This document shows, in pieces, positions 46,691-58,303 of a stretch of DNA of 64,000 bases. The stretch lies in NCBI GenBank assembly GCA_025529335.1, contig JAMYHX010000024.1, positions 62,001 through 126,000 on the forward strand, in the 5' to 3' direction. Source of the stretch: Rhizopus sp. PT2906 (lineage: Eukaryota > Mucoromycota > Mucoromycetes > Mucorales > Rhizopodaceae). The notes under the pieces were generated by a model. That model was not told where the DNA came from. It saw only the letters and a list, made by a program, of their open reading frames with translations, and did no database searches. How positions within the stretch are numbered: the stretch's first letter is position 1; every line of letters begins with the position of its first letter. Both the position numbers and the translations under genes were made by a program.

Positions 46691-48091
46691 ATGTTACTGT
46701 TATTATACTTATTTTATTTTGCTATAGTGAATGCACAAGCAAATCCAAATAACCCATTTATTTGGTAAAGACAACAGTATGTGTAGATAATAAAGAGATA
46801 ACCCATTTTCTCATATAGGCAAATACAAGTTAGATATGACACAGCATTATCCAACAGCAGCAGAGTGTATCTGAAGGACAGTTCCTTAAAGACATACAGC
46901 CAAGAATTCCAAACTATTTTTCAAAACAAGGACCGTTTTGGTTATAATGAGGTTAGGACGGTGATCATGCTGCACACACTGGTAATAACAATTCTTTATA
47001 TAGCGACTGGTCATCGATATGGGCGATGCTTGCACAAACACTTCGATTGATGATATTGAGTTGTGGAATGATTACCTGGCCATGAGTCCAGCCATGATGT
47101 CCCAGCCTTCAATTGCCCTTGTCAAGCGAGGAGGACGCTGTCGACAGTGGTCTGAAAAAATTTCCACGGTACAAAGATTGTCCGACGCATACAGGCTCAC
47201 GATTACAGCCGCAATGATCTATGATGATATTGCTTATAATGATACTATGCTCATTCAAGAAAGGACCGACAATGCCTCCTATCCACAATGGACGTCTGAT
47301 CATTTACCGTCTAACCGAAACATATCACTGATGAAACCTGAAAGTACCATCGATCCCGGCACGACCTTCATTGCTGTTTATTTTGTGCCCTACGCCTACA
47401 TGGATTTTTTGAATAGAACATACTTGCAAAAGAATTTTCAAAGAAATGGTACTATGCAAACCTATACTCAACTCACCTTCTTTTTGTATGAAGACCATTT
47501 CAATACACCTAGCGCACCAGCAGATAGCTTAGTCTCTGATCAGGGTGATGATATTCATGACGATGATATCGATGGTAAACCTACCTACTTTGTCTATTTC
47601 ATTGCTGGTGCAGCAGTTGTTATATTAGGTAACACAGTGCTACCAAATAAAAGACATTGTAGCTCATCAATCATGTTTTAGTTCTCGTTATCTTTCATTG
47701 GTGTAGAGCAGCAAGACGAACCATGGCAAGAGATAGCAATCCCGGTCACAACTTACTTTTGAATGATCAGCAGACGACTCAGCACCTGATGCCATTCTTA
47801 GACTTGCATACCCTATGTCCTATCACGACTTATGGACAAACGAGTATGACGAATACAGCATGTGCCATCTGTCTAGATGACTTTAAAGACGACTTCTTTG
47901 TTCGTGTCTTGCCCTGTCGTCATGGTTACTGTACAGCATGTATAGGTAAGCGTATCTTGTTAAAAGAGGAGATTTTACTAAAACTTGAGATAGATGTTTG
48001 GCTGACGAAAAAGTCGAGTCTGTGTCCTATTTGTAAATATGATTGCCGAAGTGCTCTTTCAGCAAAAGAAGAACATCAGGACGTCGTTTAG
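46691..48091 (+). CDS. PA-TM-RING-type membrane E3 ubiquitin ligase
   Basis: Exons 46691-46764, 46819-46951, 47004-47628, 47682-47945 and 47994-48091 give 397 residues. The ATG at 46691 opens a clear signal peptide (MLLLLYLFYFAIVNAQA). The lumenal part has a protease-associated-like segment (SIALVKRGGRCRQWSEKIS) and several N-glycosylation sequons. The membrane span is VYFIAGAAVVILVLVIFHW, formed across intron 3. The cytosolic RING has C-x2-C (CAICLDDF), LPCRHGYCTACI and CPIC. The usual second His of RING-H2 (F-H-xx-C) is Cys here, giving a C3HC4-like order. Such proteins ubiquitinate cargo in the endolysosomal system. A Tyr-Cys substitution could also weaken zinc binding. Confidence 0.88.
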
Positions 48092-48362
48092 TCAAGTTTT
48101 ATCATGATGAAGTGATATTTATTATTTATTTCTACTTTATTTATATATAAGTCCTTTTCCTTCCGTGACATTTTTTAGGGATGAACGGTCCTAGATTATA
48201 TCAATTCAGATAGGGCAACTTTGTCCAATTTAATAAATATCTGTTGACTATATTTTATTTAATAAATAATACTACAGTATGAATAGGCATGATATTGTCT
48301 ATGTGTCCAACTGAGTGTTGATGAATAAGTTTATACATGTACGCTTTTTTTTTTCCTTTCTT

Positions 48363-48872
48363 CTAGTCGCCACCCAATGCTGGAAGCTGAAGCTCGCCTA
48401 AGCTTTGAAGGGCATCCGTTCCACCAGTAGGTACAGTACTCAGTTGACTTAGATCAGGTAGGGCAGGCAAGGTAGGCAAGACAGGTGCAGCTGGAACAAG
48501 AGGTAAAGGTGGTGCTTGTGGGCCACCAACAACAGGAAGACCAGCAGTGTAAGTGCTTGGAGATGTTGCGCCTTCTGGAAGCAAGTCGACTGGGTTTGGA
48601 GCAGTTGGGAGAACAGGTGGTCCTGGAACAGCCGGGAAGGCTTTTGGTAAACCTGGAAGGGGTGGAGCGGGAAGAGCAAGAGCTGGAGGCTGAACCAAGC
48701 AGCCTGGTGCTGCCTGGATGGCTGGATGTGGCTCTGGAGGACAGTTGGGTTCACATGGCTTTGGTGCTGGAGTGCATGGCGAAGGATTTTCGTCACCACG
48801 ACGAACTAGAGGCACAGAAGAAACCTGTAGTAGACAAGGTAGTAACAGCAATAGACGATATGTGACACGCAT
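48363..48872 (-). CDS. Secreted proline-rich protein 1
   Basis: A single exon gives 169 residues from the ATG 48870-48872. The signal peptide (YRLLLLLPCLLQVSS) is followed by a Kex2-like RR site (VRRGDENPSPC). A Cys-bearing stretch with Pro-Cys-Glu-Pro-Asn-Cys comes next, then a long Pro/Ala/Leu-rich region. It carries the repeated LPALPDLSQL-type motif that is shared with the two following minus-strand genes. Probably a cell-wall or secreted structural protein; no enzymatic domain is visible. The AAGG-rich opposite-strand frames over it are shadows. Confidence 0.75.
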   Translation of the reverse strand: MRVTYRLLLLLPCLLQVSSVPLVRRGDENPSPCTPAPKPCEPNCPPEPHPAIQAAPGCLVQPPALALPAPPLPGLPKAFPAVPGPPVLPTAPNPVDLLPEGATSPSTYTAGLPVVGGPQAPPLPLVPAAPVLPTLPALPDLSQLSTVPTGGTDALQSLGELQLPALGGD

Positions 48873-49727
48873 AGTTAATTTCGATGGAGAAAAAAAAACG
48901 AGAAAAAGAAAGAAATAACCATAGGCATTTATATGTAAATAATCCTTTGCATTAGGACATCCCCTATGTTTTGTAATCTGTAGTTTGATCAGCGGAGATA
49001 ATGTAAAATAAGGCTTTTTTGAACTTGTCAGGAGAAAGAAAAGGATGGCAGTAAATGTTCGTTTCATTAGTTCAAGGATGAACTGCCTGACGCTAACCTT
49101 GGGAATGAATATGAGCTCCTCTTTCTGAAATTACACTGTATCGACTACATCAATCCCATAGATAATTTATATTAAAGTGAGGTTGCTAATTCAACAAAAG
49201 TTAATCGAGTATCATTAGCTTGTACACAAAGTGTTTTCTTTTTCTTTTTTTTCTTTTTTCTGCTGTCAGACTCCTATTTTATATATAGAAAGAGAAGAAT
49301 ATGTTTATAGTTTCTTTTGTCAATCAGTATTATGTTTTAGTTAATCTTCTAAGATATGCATATAACTCCTATTTTACTTAATGAAAGGAACAAGGCTGAT
49401 CGCATCTTTATTTTTGGATATCGAGTTTCAAAAGAACGAAACAAAAAAGAGTTCATATTCTTTCATTTAAAAAGATGCTCTTATCATTGCAAGGAATGAA
49501 TAATCTTGAATTGCTTAAACAAAATAGCATATTATGCAGTGAGTGAATATGCGTGTGTGTGAGATGTAGAAATGCAAATCATATATGAGCTTATTTTCAA
49601 CGACAGCTCTTGCATATCCAAGAAATAGGAGACTTCAAAGTGTATCTCTTTACTTATATACAAACAATGACGAATATGAACTTTATAAGAAACGACCTTT
49701 TTTACTTTATTAATAAATCAGCTTGAT
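48873..49727. other. Spacer between secreted proline-rich genes 1 and 2
   Basis: Promoter of gene 1 and 3' flank of gene 2. It has poly-A/T tracts and (GT)n near 49552-49560. Nothing else was seen. Confidence 0.45.
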
Positions 49728-50204
49728 TTAATCTTCATCGTCTTCATCATCATCGTCGTCATCGCCCTTCTTAGGCGGTGGCAGCACAGTGTTTGTCACG
49801 GGAGCAGTTGGCCCTTGATTAGGGAGTATAGGTAAAGCGGGAAGATCAGGTAACTTTGGCAGAGCGGGCAAAAGAGAACCAGTGGATTGACCGACACCAT
49901 TAGCAGAAGACACAAAGTTACTAGCCATACCACTTATATCAGGTGGTGTGTAAACCGGAGGAGAAGCATAAGATGTTGGGGTAGAAGCGTACTGACCGTT
50001 TGCGCCAGGCTGCCCTAAGGGTAAACTTCCAGTATAAGTGCCAGCAGGATTACTGGCCAAGATACAAGTACCAGCGGCTATTTGGGCTTGAGAGCAAATG
50101 TTGCGCTTTTGTACTTGAATGCGATTCAGTACAGGTTTACCATTGACATTTTGATTTAAGCTGGTGATAACTACTGCTACGGACAATAAGAACTTTAAGT
50201 GCAT
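49728..50204 (-). CDS. Secreted proline-rich protein 2, acidic tail
   Basis: A single exon gives 158 residues from the ATG 50202-50204. A signal peptide (LKFLLSVAVVITSLNQNVNG) precedes KRNICSQAQIAAGTC, which holds the only two Cys and follows a possible Kex2 site. The middle is Ser/Thr/Gly/Pro-rich and includes SLLPALPKLPDLPALPILP, related to its two neighbours. The C-terminus is a run of 13 Asp/Glu residues after PPPKKG. The acidic tail is unusual for a secreted wall protein and could bind calcium; that is inference. Confidence 0.75.
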   Translation of the reverse strand: MHLKFLLSVAVVITSLNQNVNGKPVLNRIQVQKRNICSQAQIAAGTCILASNPAGTYTGSLPLGQPGANGQYASTPTSYASPPVYTPPDISGMASNFVSSANGVGQSTGSLLPALPKLPDLPALPILPNQGPTAPVTNTVLPPPKKGDDDDDDEDDED

Positions 50205-50236
50205 GATAATGTAGTATGGATTTGTGTTTAATAAAG

Positions 50237-50272
<36 letters not shown>

Positions 50273-50681
50273 ACAGAGACACTTTATACGAATGTGATAC
50301 TTGAATTTTTAAACAAGTACATACATGCATACATACATATATATATTTATACGATGCTTGATCAAGAAATAAGGAGAATATACGATAGATGCTAAATTAA
50401 ATGAAGAAGGTTTTTTTTACTGGTACTCTTCTTTAATTTCCATGAATAGGAGAACCTTCATTCACTATATTTTACAATTGCAGAAAAAGTAATTAATCAA
50501 GAGTGTACTCCTGTGCGCATTCTGTTCTTTATCAATACTATCTTTTGATATTATATTTTCAAAGTACATTCAGTTGAAAGAGTATCAATAGAGATTTTTA
50601 CAGCTGAAAAAAAAGGGAACAAATAGAAATGGTTTATTTATTAATACTATAATAGATACATGCTCTATTGAGTCAGTTCTG
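50205..50681. other. Spacer between secreted proline-rich genes 2 and 3
   Basis: It contains a 30-base A-tract (50240-50269) just upstream of gene 2 and a (CATA)n tract near 50320-50345. No coding signal. Confidence 0.5.
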
Positions 50682-51092
50682 TTAGTCTTGCTGTTGTGCT
50701 CCACCGAGTGCCCCTGATAAATCCGGCAATGTTGGGCCAGAAGGTATGCCTGGTAAAGGTGCTACTGCCGGAAGGCCAGGAAGAGCTGCCGGCTTTGAAA
50801 GGTCAACTTGAATTACATTACTTAGTCCACTAGTTACACTGTCTAAAGGATTGGCTAAGGATTGCGAAGTAGGAGGAGGAGTTTGGCCAGGCAGGTACTG
50901 AGGAGGAGTTTGGCCAGGCGGGTACTGAGGAGGGGTTTGGCCAGGCGGGTACTGAGGAGATGCTGGAGGATAACCCTGTGGAGAATAACCTTGCGGAGGG
51001 TAGTATTGCGGAACTGGTTTACAAAAGGCAGGTTGACCAAAAAGATATAATGCAGATAGCGAGGCAAAGAGAGTAAGAGAATATAAATGCAT
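50682..51092 (-). CDS. Secreted proline-rich protein 3 with PPGQTPPQY repeats
   Basis: A single exon gives 136 residues from the ATG 51090-51092. The signal peptide is YSLTLFASLSALYLFGQPAF. Residues 27-75 form Tyr/Pro/Gln-rich repeats: PPQGYSPQGYPP, then about three tandem QYPPGQTPP units encoded by near-identical 27-bp DNA repeats (about 50878-50960). The C-terminal half (LPGLPAVAPLPGIPSGPTLP, DLSGALGG) matches the LPxLPxLPDL style of genes 1 and 2. Tyr-Pro repeats suggest cross-linkable wall material; this is inference. Confidence 0.75.
   Translation of the reverse strand: MHLYSLTLFASLSALYLFGQPAFCKPVPQYYPPQGYSPQGYPPASPQYPPGQTPPQYPPGQTPPQYLPGQTPPPTSQSLANPLDSVTSGLSNVIQVDLSKPAALPGLPAVAPLPGIPSGPTLPDLSGALGGAQQQD
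50878..50960. repeat. 27-bp coding repeats in secreted protein 3
   Basis: Three tandem near-identical units contain GAGGAG[T/G]TTGGCCAGGC and a GGTACT step, each coding (minus strand) for QYxPGQTPP. One unit has Leu in place of the first Pro. Confidence 0.85.
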
Positions 51093-51837
51093 TGTTATTA
51101 AATAGAAAGAAAGAGAGTAAAGGAGAAAAAGTTTAAGCAGAATTTATAGACACAGACATTGAGGGCAAATGCAGCTCTCTCTTTTTTTTGCCCTTTGGTA
51201 GTTATCTCCGAGCCTAAGCAGTGCGTATTGAGCATTATTATTATCAATTAAATCAGGGGAGATGGTTGTGTCATTTTATGATGAAAATCAGGGCACTTGT
51301 GTAAATAAGTGTTTAAAAGAAGGATGATACAAGTATTCGTCCCCCCCCCCTCTTTTTTGATTAATGAAAATCATCGTTGCTGATTAACAGTATAGGACAA
51401 AGATGAGTATATGTAAGTCTAAGTAATAATCCTTGTCCACTAAAAAGTGTGCCAAGATCTGTTCTTATTTAGAGAGAGAGCATAGGTTCAAGGGTTACCT
51501 TAAATGGAAATGCACTTTGCTTTTTTAACGCCACAAATGTGATCTCACAGTTAAAACGACCATAGTGTCCCCTCCTTGTTATGCCACTCATTTATTCACT
51601 TTTCAATGAAGTGGCTGAATCATTCTACTATATGAGTTGTCTATTTGTAGCAAATGATCAAAAAGAGAGAGAGAGAGAGAGAGAAACCAAGGAGAACTGG
51701 GGGAAAAGAAAGGATGGGCAAAGGCGTGGGTCACATTTTAAAACTCAGTACAAACAATTGCCGTATACGTGCGCTTTTTTTCTTCCTCTCTTTCTCTTTT
51801 TCCTTTTATTTTCTTGTATATTTTTATGCGTTCAGTG
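51093..51837. other. Divergent promoter of secreted protein 3 and CK1
   Basis: It contains a C-run near 51341-51350, an AG microsatellite at 51666-51685 and pyrimidine-rich sequence just before the CK1 ATG. Short frames in 51581-51857 are low-complexity. Confidence 0.45.
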
Positions 51838-53253
51838 ATGGATTTAAGGGTTGGTAATAAATATAGAATTGGAAGAAAGATTGGTGCAGGCTCATTTGGT
51901 GACATCTATCTTGGTAATCATGAATAACAAACTATTGTTATTGTTGTTACTCATATTGTTCTTTTAGGCACAAATATAATCACTGGAGAAGAAGTTGCCA
52001 TCAAGTTAGAATCTGTTAAAGCCAAACACCCACAGCTGGAGTATGAAGCCAAGGTTTATAAAGCTCTAGCAGGAGGAGTTGGAATACCTTTTGTTCGATG
52101 GTTTGGCTCTGAATGCGACTATTATGCTATGGTCATTGACCTCTTGGGACGTAAGTCTTTAATCTATTTTAAGGGATATTAATTTAAGAAAAATCATATA
52201 GCTTCACTTGAAGACCTTTTTAATTTTTGTAATCGAAAATTTTCTTTGAAGACTGTCTTGTTATTAGCTGATCAAATGGTAAATAACTATTCCCTCCTTT
52301 TTAACCGATTTCTTTACCTTTTTTTCTAAATCATCTCTCTCTCTCTATTTTTGTAAACAAGTTATCACGTATTGAATATGTCCACTCAAAGAACTTTATC
52401 CATCGTGATATCAAGCCTGATAATTTCTTGATGGGTGTTGGTAAGCGAGGAAATCAAGTGAACATGATCGATTTTGGACTGGCAAAGAAATACCGTGACC
52501 CAAGGACCCACCTGCATATCCCATATAGAGAAAATAAAAATCTAACCGGTACGGCTCGTTATGCAAGCATTAACACTCATTTAGGTGTTGGTAAGTATGA
52601 GATAATAAAAAGGGGGAATATATTGTTGATGTGTTGTATAGAACAATCAAGACGTGATGACTTGGAGTCATTGGGATATGTACTCATGTACTTTTGCAGA
52701 GGTTCATTACCTTGGCAAGGTTTAAAAGCAACTACCAAGAAACAAAAGTATGATCGTATTATGGAAAAGAAGATGACCACACCTACGGAACTTTTGTGCC
52801 GTAGTTTCCCAAGCGAATTTGCCATCTATCTCAACTACACTCGTTCATTAAGATTTGATGACAAGCCTGATTATGCTTACCTTCGTAAGCTATTTAGAGA
52901 TCTATTCGTTAGAGAAGGTTATGTTTATGATTATATTTTTGACTGGACAACTATCAGAGCTGTAAGTTTACTATCATACATGCAATGCATCAGAATATAA
53001 ACAAGAAATCATATAGGAGCAAAAAATGAACAGCAGTCGTGATATGCCTCAGCAGGATTTAAAGATGGATCCAGAGACAAACGAACCCGTTATATTAGAC
53101 GACTATTTCTATTCAGTAAAAAAAGATAATCAACAGCAACAACAACAGCAGCAACAACAGCAACAGCAACAACAACCACAAACAGGCACCTCATCTTTCC
53201 GTAGAGCTACTCCTGCTAATCATACTAAACCCTTTAACCATTATAATTCGTAA
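51838..53253 (+). CDS. Casein kinase 1, delta/epsilon (Hrr25/HHP) type
   Basis: Exons 51838-51913, 51968-52150, 52202-52278, 52362-52590, 52642-52961 and 53017-53253 give 373 residues. The kinase domain starts almost at the N-terminus: RVGNKYRIGRKIGAGSFGDI, AIKLESVKAKHPQLEYE with catalytic Lys, HRDIKPDNFLMG, and MIDFGLAKKYRDPRTHLHIP. GTARYASINTHLGVEQSRRD and DDLESLGYVLMYF are the CK1-specific SIN and surrounding blocks. The tail has a CAA/CAG-coded polyglutamine run of about 16 (53128-53178). The nuclear delta/epsilon type is preferred because no C-terminal Cys-Cys lipid anchor is present. CK1 acts in DNA repair, ribosome maturation and vesicle traffic. Confidence 0.95.
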
Positions 53254-53384
53254 TGCCCTTGCATGAATTCCTCTTTTTAATGACATTGGGATCAAACAAA
53301 AGAAAATGAGAGAGAAAAAGGAAAAGAGTTTTTGCTATATTTTTCTTTTAAATCTGTAATAAAACACATCAAGTTATTATTTAT

Positions 53385-55719
53385 TTAAGCATGAAAATCT
53401 CCTGCTAATTCCATGTCGACACCAAACTGTTCATATGAGACTTTATATCTCAAACGTAAATTCTCCTTGTTGGAGTTGTTTATGACAATATTCTGTGTAA
53501 CAGATCTGGTTGATTTGGGTGCAAGTGTTTGAGAGGATTGAGGCTCCATCTTTATTTGCATACTCTATGTGCATATTATTGATCAGCTCATATACACATC
53601 ACACGTATTATAATATTTACCTTGGGTGCTGCTAATCTCAGCATGAGTCTATCCATAGGAGCAGTCGAAAGATTGGAAAAGTAAGCTTTGATATAATATT
53701 TTATATCTACTTGCTTAATGTCTAATTCGATATGTAATCCATTCTTATTGACCAAAGTAGCTATATGAGACATATTAGATTTTTATATATTATGTATATA
53801 TTTTCGTTTTCTTGCCTTTTTCAATCTTGCCTTGGTTCAACACAGGTGAGGCCGCTTGTTGTGGTGAAACATTGACGTTATGAAGAGAAGGTGAGGCAAT
53901 ACTGTTATTCGACGTAGACTGACTTCCACCTAATATATCAAACAAATCATTATTGTTTGTCGTCGAGTTTGCCACCGTCGTCGTTGATCCAAAAATATCA
54001 ACCATTGTATTGTTATGATTATTGTTATTATTGTTATTTGGTGGAGAAATGGCAACATTGGATCCAAAAATATCAGAAAGCTCGTTCAAAACGTTGGTAC
54101 TTTGACCAGCACCTGTCGACTGACCATTGCCAGTGTTATCATCATCCAGATCGATCAAACTGATGGCCTGCTTAGGTTCTTCTCCTGAATTAGTATTTGC
54201 CGATGGAGGCTTTCCGCTAATTTCATAATGTGTGTCAAATAATCCTTTTCTGATATCGGCATATTTTGCCATCACGTTGTTGATCATGTCGTTCAATGTA
54301 AGCAGATTTTCTTTTTACATGATATGAGCTCTTTTCTCTCGTTACTATGTTTAAGCAAATCACATACCTATCTTGTCATTATCCTCTTCTTCAGTGATCA
54401 GCTTTTGTATCTTGGGTTGAGCACTTGCACAAGCATTTTTTAAATCCTATTGTTGATGATGGTCAATACACTGATTCTCTTCTTTGTATTCTTGTACTTT
54501 ACCACAATGGTGTCATTGCGCTCAATACTATCACCCGGTTTAACTGTTTCTAGCATCTCGTAGAGCAAAATGGCCTTTTCCTGAACTTTATGCAGCTCAT
54601 CTTCAAACTTTTGGCTGTAATCAGGTACTTGCCGTGTATCCTAAAATGACTAGTCAACACTTTTGTTTATGTTTATAAAGGTCCTTACATAGCCTGACAT
54701 AATCTTCATCAATCGGTTTGCTTCTACCAAATCCTGTGGTCTACCACGGCGGATCAATTCTTGCAATTTCTACAACTATGATAAGTACCCCTCGCTTTCT
54801 TATAAATATAAATGTCTTACAGCTGACTGTGCCAAACGATCCTCTTCTTCCAACTCATGAGCTGATTTCAATGACTATAAAAACGACATTAAAAAACACT
54901 CTTATCTGTTCTTTTTCAATGCTTACATCAGATGGAGCTAAAGCGGCAATAGATGCATCTTTCAGTTCGGGAAATCTGTAGCCTAGATGACAAAATACAT
55001 GAATAATCCTCTCGTATCATAGCGATATAATAATCAACCTTTAAATCTTAACAATCGATACATGTCTTTGATATGAACAAGATCATCTTTATGCTTTGAC
55101 ATATCAGCTAGAGCCACCTTCCACTCTTTGATCAAGTAAAGAATACGTTGTGTCACTGGATTAGGAAAAGGCTAAGAAACAGATACGCGCGTGAGAGAAA
55201 TAAAATGAACAAGATAATAACACACTTACAGCTGGTCGTTCAGGGAATTTCTTGACGAGCTCATTCAAGAATTCCTTGGTGGCGATTTGAAGATGGAAAG
55301 GGTAACCACAATTCTTGACGCAATTGTCCAATAACTATATATATATATATATATAAGACGACACACATATATGTATGTATGTATGTATATATATATTTAT
55401 TACCGTTAACGCGAGCATGGCCTGGTTGATATTTTTACTATTCACAAGTTTAACAATAGTAGACGCAGCTTCACGTGGGCTATATTTATATATGTGAGTA
55501 TGTTCCTGGTGAAAGAGAGAGTGTGTGTGTCCTCATGGTATAATACAATACGCAGTGCCTTGTTTCTTGTTAATCATTTCGCATATTTCCAAATTTATAC
55601 TTAGTTCTGATTCAAAACGGGCAGGACTACATGCCCCTTCTACTGATTATATAAGTATGTATATACATATATAATAGTTATTTCTTTTTACCAATTAGAG
55701 TCACCAAAGTGCTTGGCAT
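53385..55719 (-). CDS. GGA-type clathrin adaptor (VHS-GAT-GAE)
   Basis: Thirteen exons: 55719-55692, 55639-55552, 55479-55404, 55334-55230, 55171-55039, 54982-54927, 54874-54821, 54769-54689, 54640-54503, 54446-54368, 54310-53816, 53760-53621, 53564-53385 (550 aa). GGAs are Arf-dependent adaptors at the trans-Golgi that send cargo to endosomes and the vacuole. The VHS domain (about residues 5-145) includes LLDNCVKNCGYPFHLQIATK and DMYRLLRFKGYRFPEL. The GAT domain follows (LQELIRRGRPQDLVEANRLM, LNDMINNVMAKYADIRKG). The Asn/Ser-rich hinge has DLDDD and DIFG motifs, and the C-terminus is a gamma-ear (VTQNIVINNSNKENLRLRYK). The intron before the ear has no GT donor in phase; only GC donors fit (AAAG|GCAAGA at 53815 or CAAG|GCAAGA at 53830). 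Confidence 0.92.
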
Positions 55720-55850
55720 AATGTTTGAATAAAAGAAAAAAAAATGGGCTTCGGGAGAAGAAAAGTTATAAATTTGGTGTACCTTCACTCATATAAAAAA
55801 GAGAGACATCAAATAATATTTTTCTTTTTTTTTCTTATTGTAAATAAATA

Positions 55851-56710
55851 ATGCAGACTATACATATTCGATTCATGCAAGGCAAAGATGTGACACTTTC
55901 TATATCCTCACAGCATACAATAGCACATATTAAACGACAAGTAAAAAGAAAAATAGGAATAAGATGCAAAAGATGATATATATATGATATATATATGTGT
56001 GTGTAGTTATTATCTCAATTGAATCAAGAAAATAAACTGGTTCGATTGATTTACCGAGGGCAGCTACTAAAAGAAGACCAGTGGACATTATCTGATTATA
56101 AGAATATACCAACTAGTCAACCCATATACATACATTGTATTATATCTGAACCATGTCATCATGAAATCATGACCAATACACCGAGTATGACACATAAAAA
56201 TAGTGGATTTGATAAATTACGGGAATTTGGATACAATGAAGAAGAGATCCATAACATTCGAAATCGATTTCATCCATCACATTCTACACTTGATTATGTA
56301 GACCAAGGTGAGGAATATAATGTGTGAATATTATTATTTATTTATGCATATATTCATTTAATATACATATATAGAATCACTTACCTTACAACATCTTGAA
56401 CGAGAAGAAGAATGGTTACAGACAACTGGCAATAGAATACCTGAAGAAGGTAAGTGTTGATCTGATGTGAATGGTGATATTAACTTTATCGTAGGTACCG
56501 TCAAGGAAATGTTTTGTGGATTACTCTTGGGATTCTTCTTGGGAGTTTTAAATTTATTTTGGTTTAAAGAAACAGTGTTCACAAGGAGACATCAAATGGG
56601 TATTTTATACATGTCATCTCTTTATTACTTTTTCTTATTTGCTCAACTTAGGCATTCTTGCTGGTATGCTTATCAATGTCTATTATGGTATCACTCATGT
56701 CATCCATTAA
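55851..56710 (+). CDS. DSC E3 ligase subunit 3-like (ubiquitin-like + two TM)
   Basis: Exons 55851-55940, 56007-56307, 56375-56449, 56495-56599 and 56652-56710 give 209 residues. Residues 1-75 form a ubiquitin-like domain (IHIRFMQGKDVTLSISSQHT, LVRLIYRGQLLKEDQWTLSD). A helical DUF2407-type C-terminal part follows (SGFDKLREFGYNEEEIHNIR), then two membrane spans (MFCGLLLGFFLGVLNLFWF and ILAGMLINVYYGITHVIH). This order fits Dsc3 of the Golgi/endosomal DSC ubiquitin ligase, which activates SREBP or degrades membrane proteins, and also animal TMUB proteins. It shares a 131-bp divergent promoter with the GGA gene, and both act in Golgi-endosome sorting. Confidence 0.82.
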
Positions 56711-56807
56711 TCATGGGCGGACTCGCCCTTATTTTTCTTGTAATAAATTTAAATAAGCTTTTTTTTTTTTCTTTCTCTTCTCTCTCTCTCTCTCTCTTTT
56801 TTTAAAA

Positions 56808-58265
56808 ATGAATTCCAGTTTACATACTGTGGAGGGTGCTCGTATCTTGTGTACTGCTGATGTTCGAGGTAATAAAATAAAAAAGGAAACGGATGACAAG
56901 ATGTTGATGTGCTTTTCCTAATGCCTAGGCAACATCTCGGAATTGAATAAGCTTGCCAAAGAACATGGAGCAGATTATATTATTCATACAGGAGACTTTG
57001 GATTCTATGGTAAAGCTAATAAAAAGGAGTAATAAAGCAAGACTAAAAAGGTATATTTGAAATAGATAGATCCAGTTTAGACCGTATTGGCGAAAGGTAC
57101 ATTATATACAAATATATATATATATATATATCCTTGCAGTATATTAAATAGTGTATATATTAGGCCTTTAAAACACTGGATTCAATACAGTACATTGATC
57201 CCATCTCAAACACGTTCTCACATATTGAGCTGTTCGCCAGATATGATGTATCGTACCTTGGAACAATCACCTGAGACGTTGCTATCAGAATTTCCAAGTT
57301 TCTTGTCAGGCGAAAAACGACTGGATGTTCCTGTCTATACCGTCTGGGGTGCCTGTGAAGATGTGGCTATTCTTGAAAAGTTTAGGTCTAATGAATATCA
57401 AATCGAAAACCTCCATATCCTTGATGAGGCTACCACACATCTCCTGGATGTCGGAGGTGTCAGTCTGCGTTTATTCGGCTTGGGCGGTGCTGTCGTACAA
57501 CATAAATTGTTTGATAATGGTGAAGGAGCAGAAACAATCGCAGGTGGCATGGGCGTAATGTGGACGACTACCTTGCAGATTGGTGAACTAGTGGAATTGG
57601 CTAATACTGTCTATGACCCTACAGAGACTAGAGTCTTGGTGACGCATGCAAGTCCTGGCCGAGAAGGTCTGTTGGCGCAACTTGCTTTGACTCTTCAAGT
57701 AACGCAAATATCAAGACAAAAGGAATAGTCTAATAACTTTCTTTCTCTATTAGGTTGATTTTACTATTTCTGCAGGGCTTCATTTCCGTTACAATATCGC
57801 CTATAATGAATTTGCTTGCCAACCTGACATTGATCATTTCAGAGACAGATTAATTCAATCACAGCAGCAATTCATGCAGGTGTGGGAAACAGTCAAAGAG
57901 CAAGTAGAAGAATCAGTCGAGTGAGTAGTGATAGTGAACTTGATAAGAAAGGGAGGGAAGAATATGTATACTTATATATACATATAGTGAACATCAATAT
58001 CAACTGCTTCGTAATGCTCTGAAGGTTGTCAACCGTATTCCTCCTTCTTCTGTAGAAACAGAAGACGTAGATAACAAGGAAAGAGATGAACTTGCTTTCA
58101 AGAATATGTGGAACTTTAACTTACCTGATGCAGCTTTTGGTTCATTAGTACTTTCTATTAACCAAGGCATTGTTGCTTCCGAAATGAAATCCTATGGCCT
58201 GAATTTCTCTTTTAGAAGAAATCAACAACTACAACAACAACAGCAGCAACAACAGCAGCAACAGC

Positions 58266-58303
<38 letters not shown>

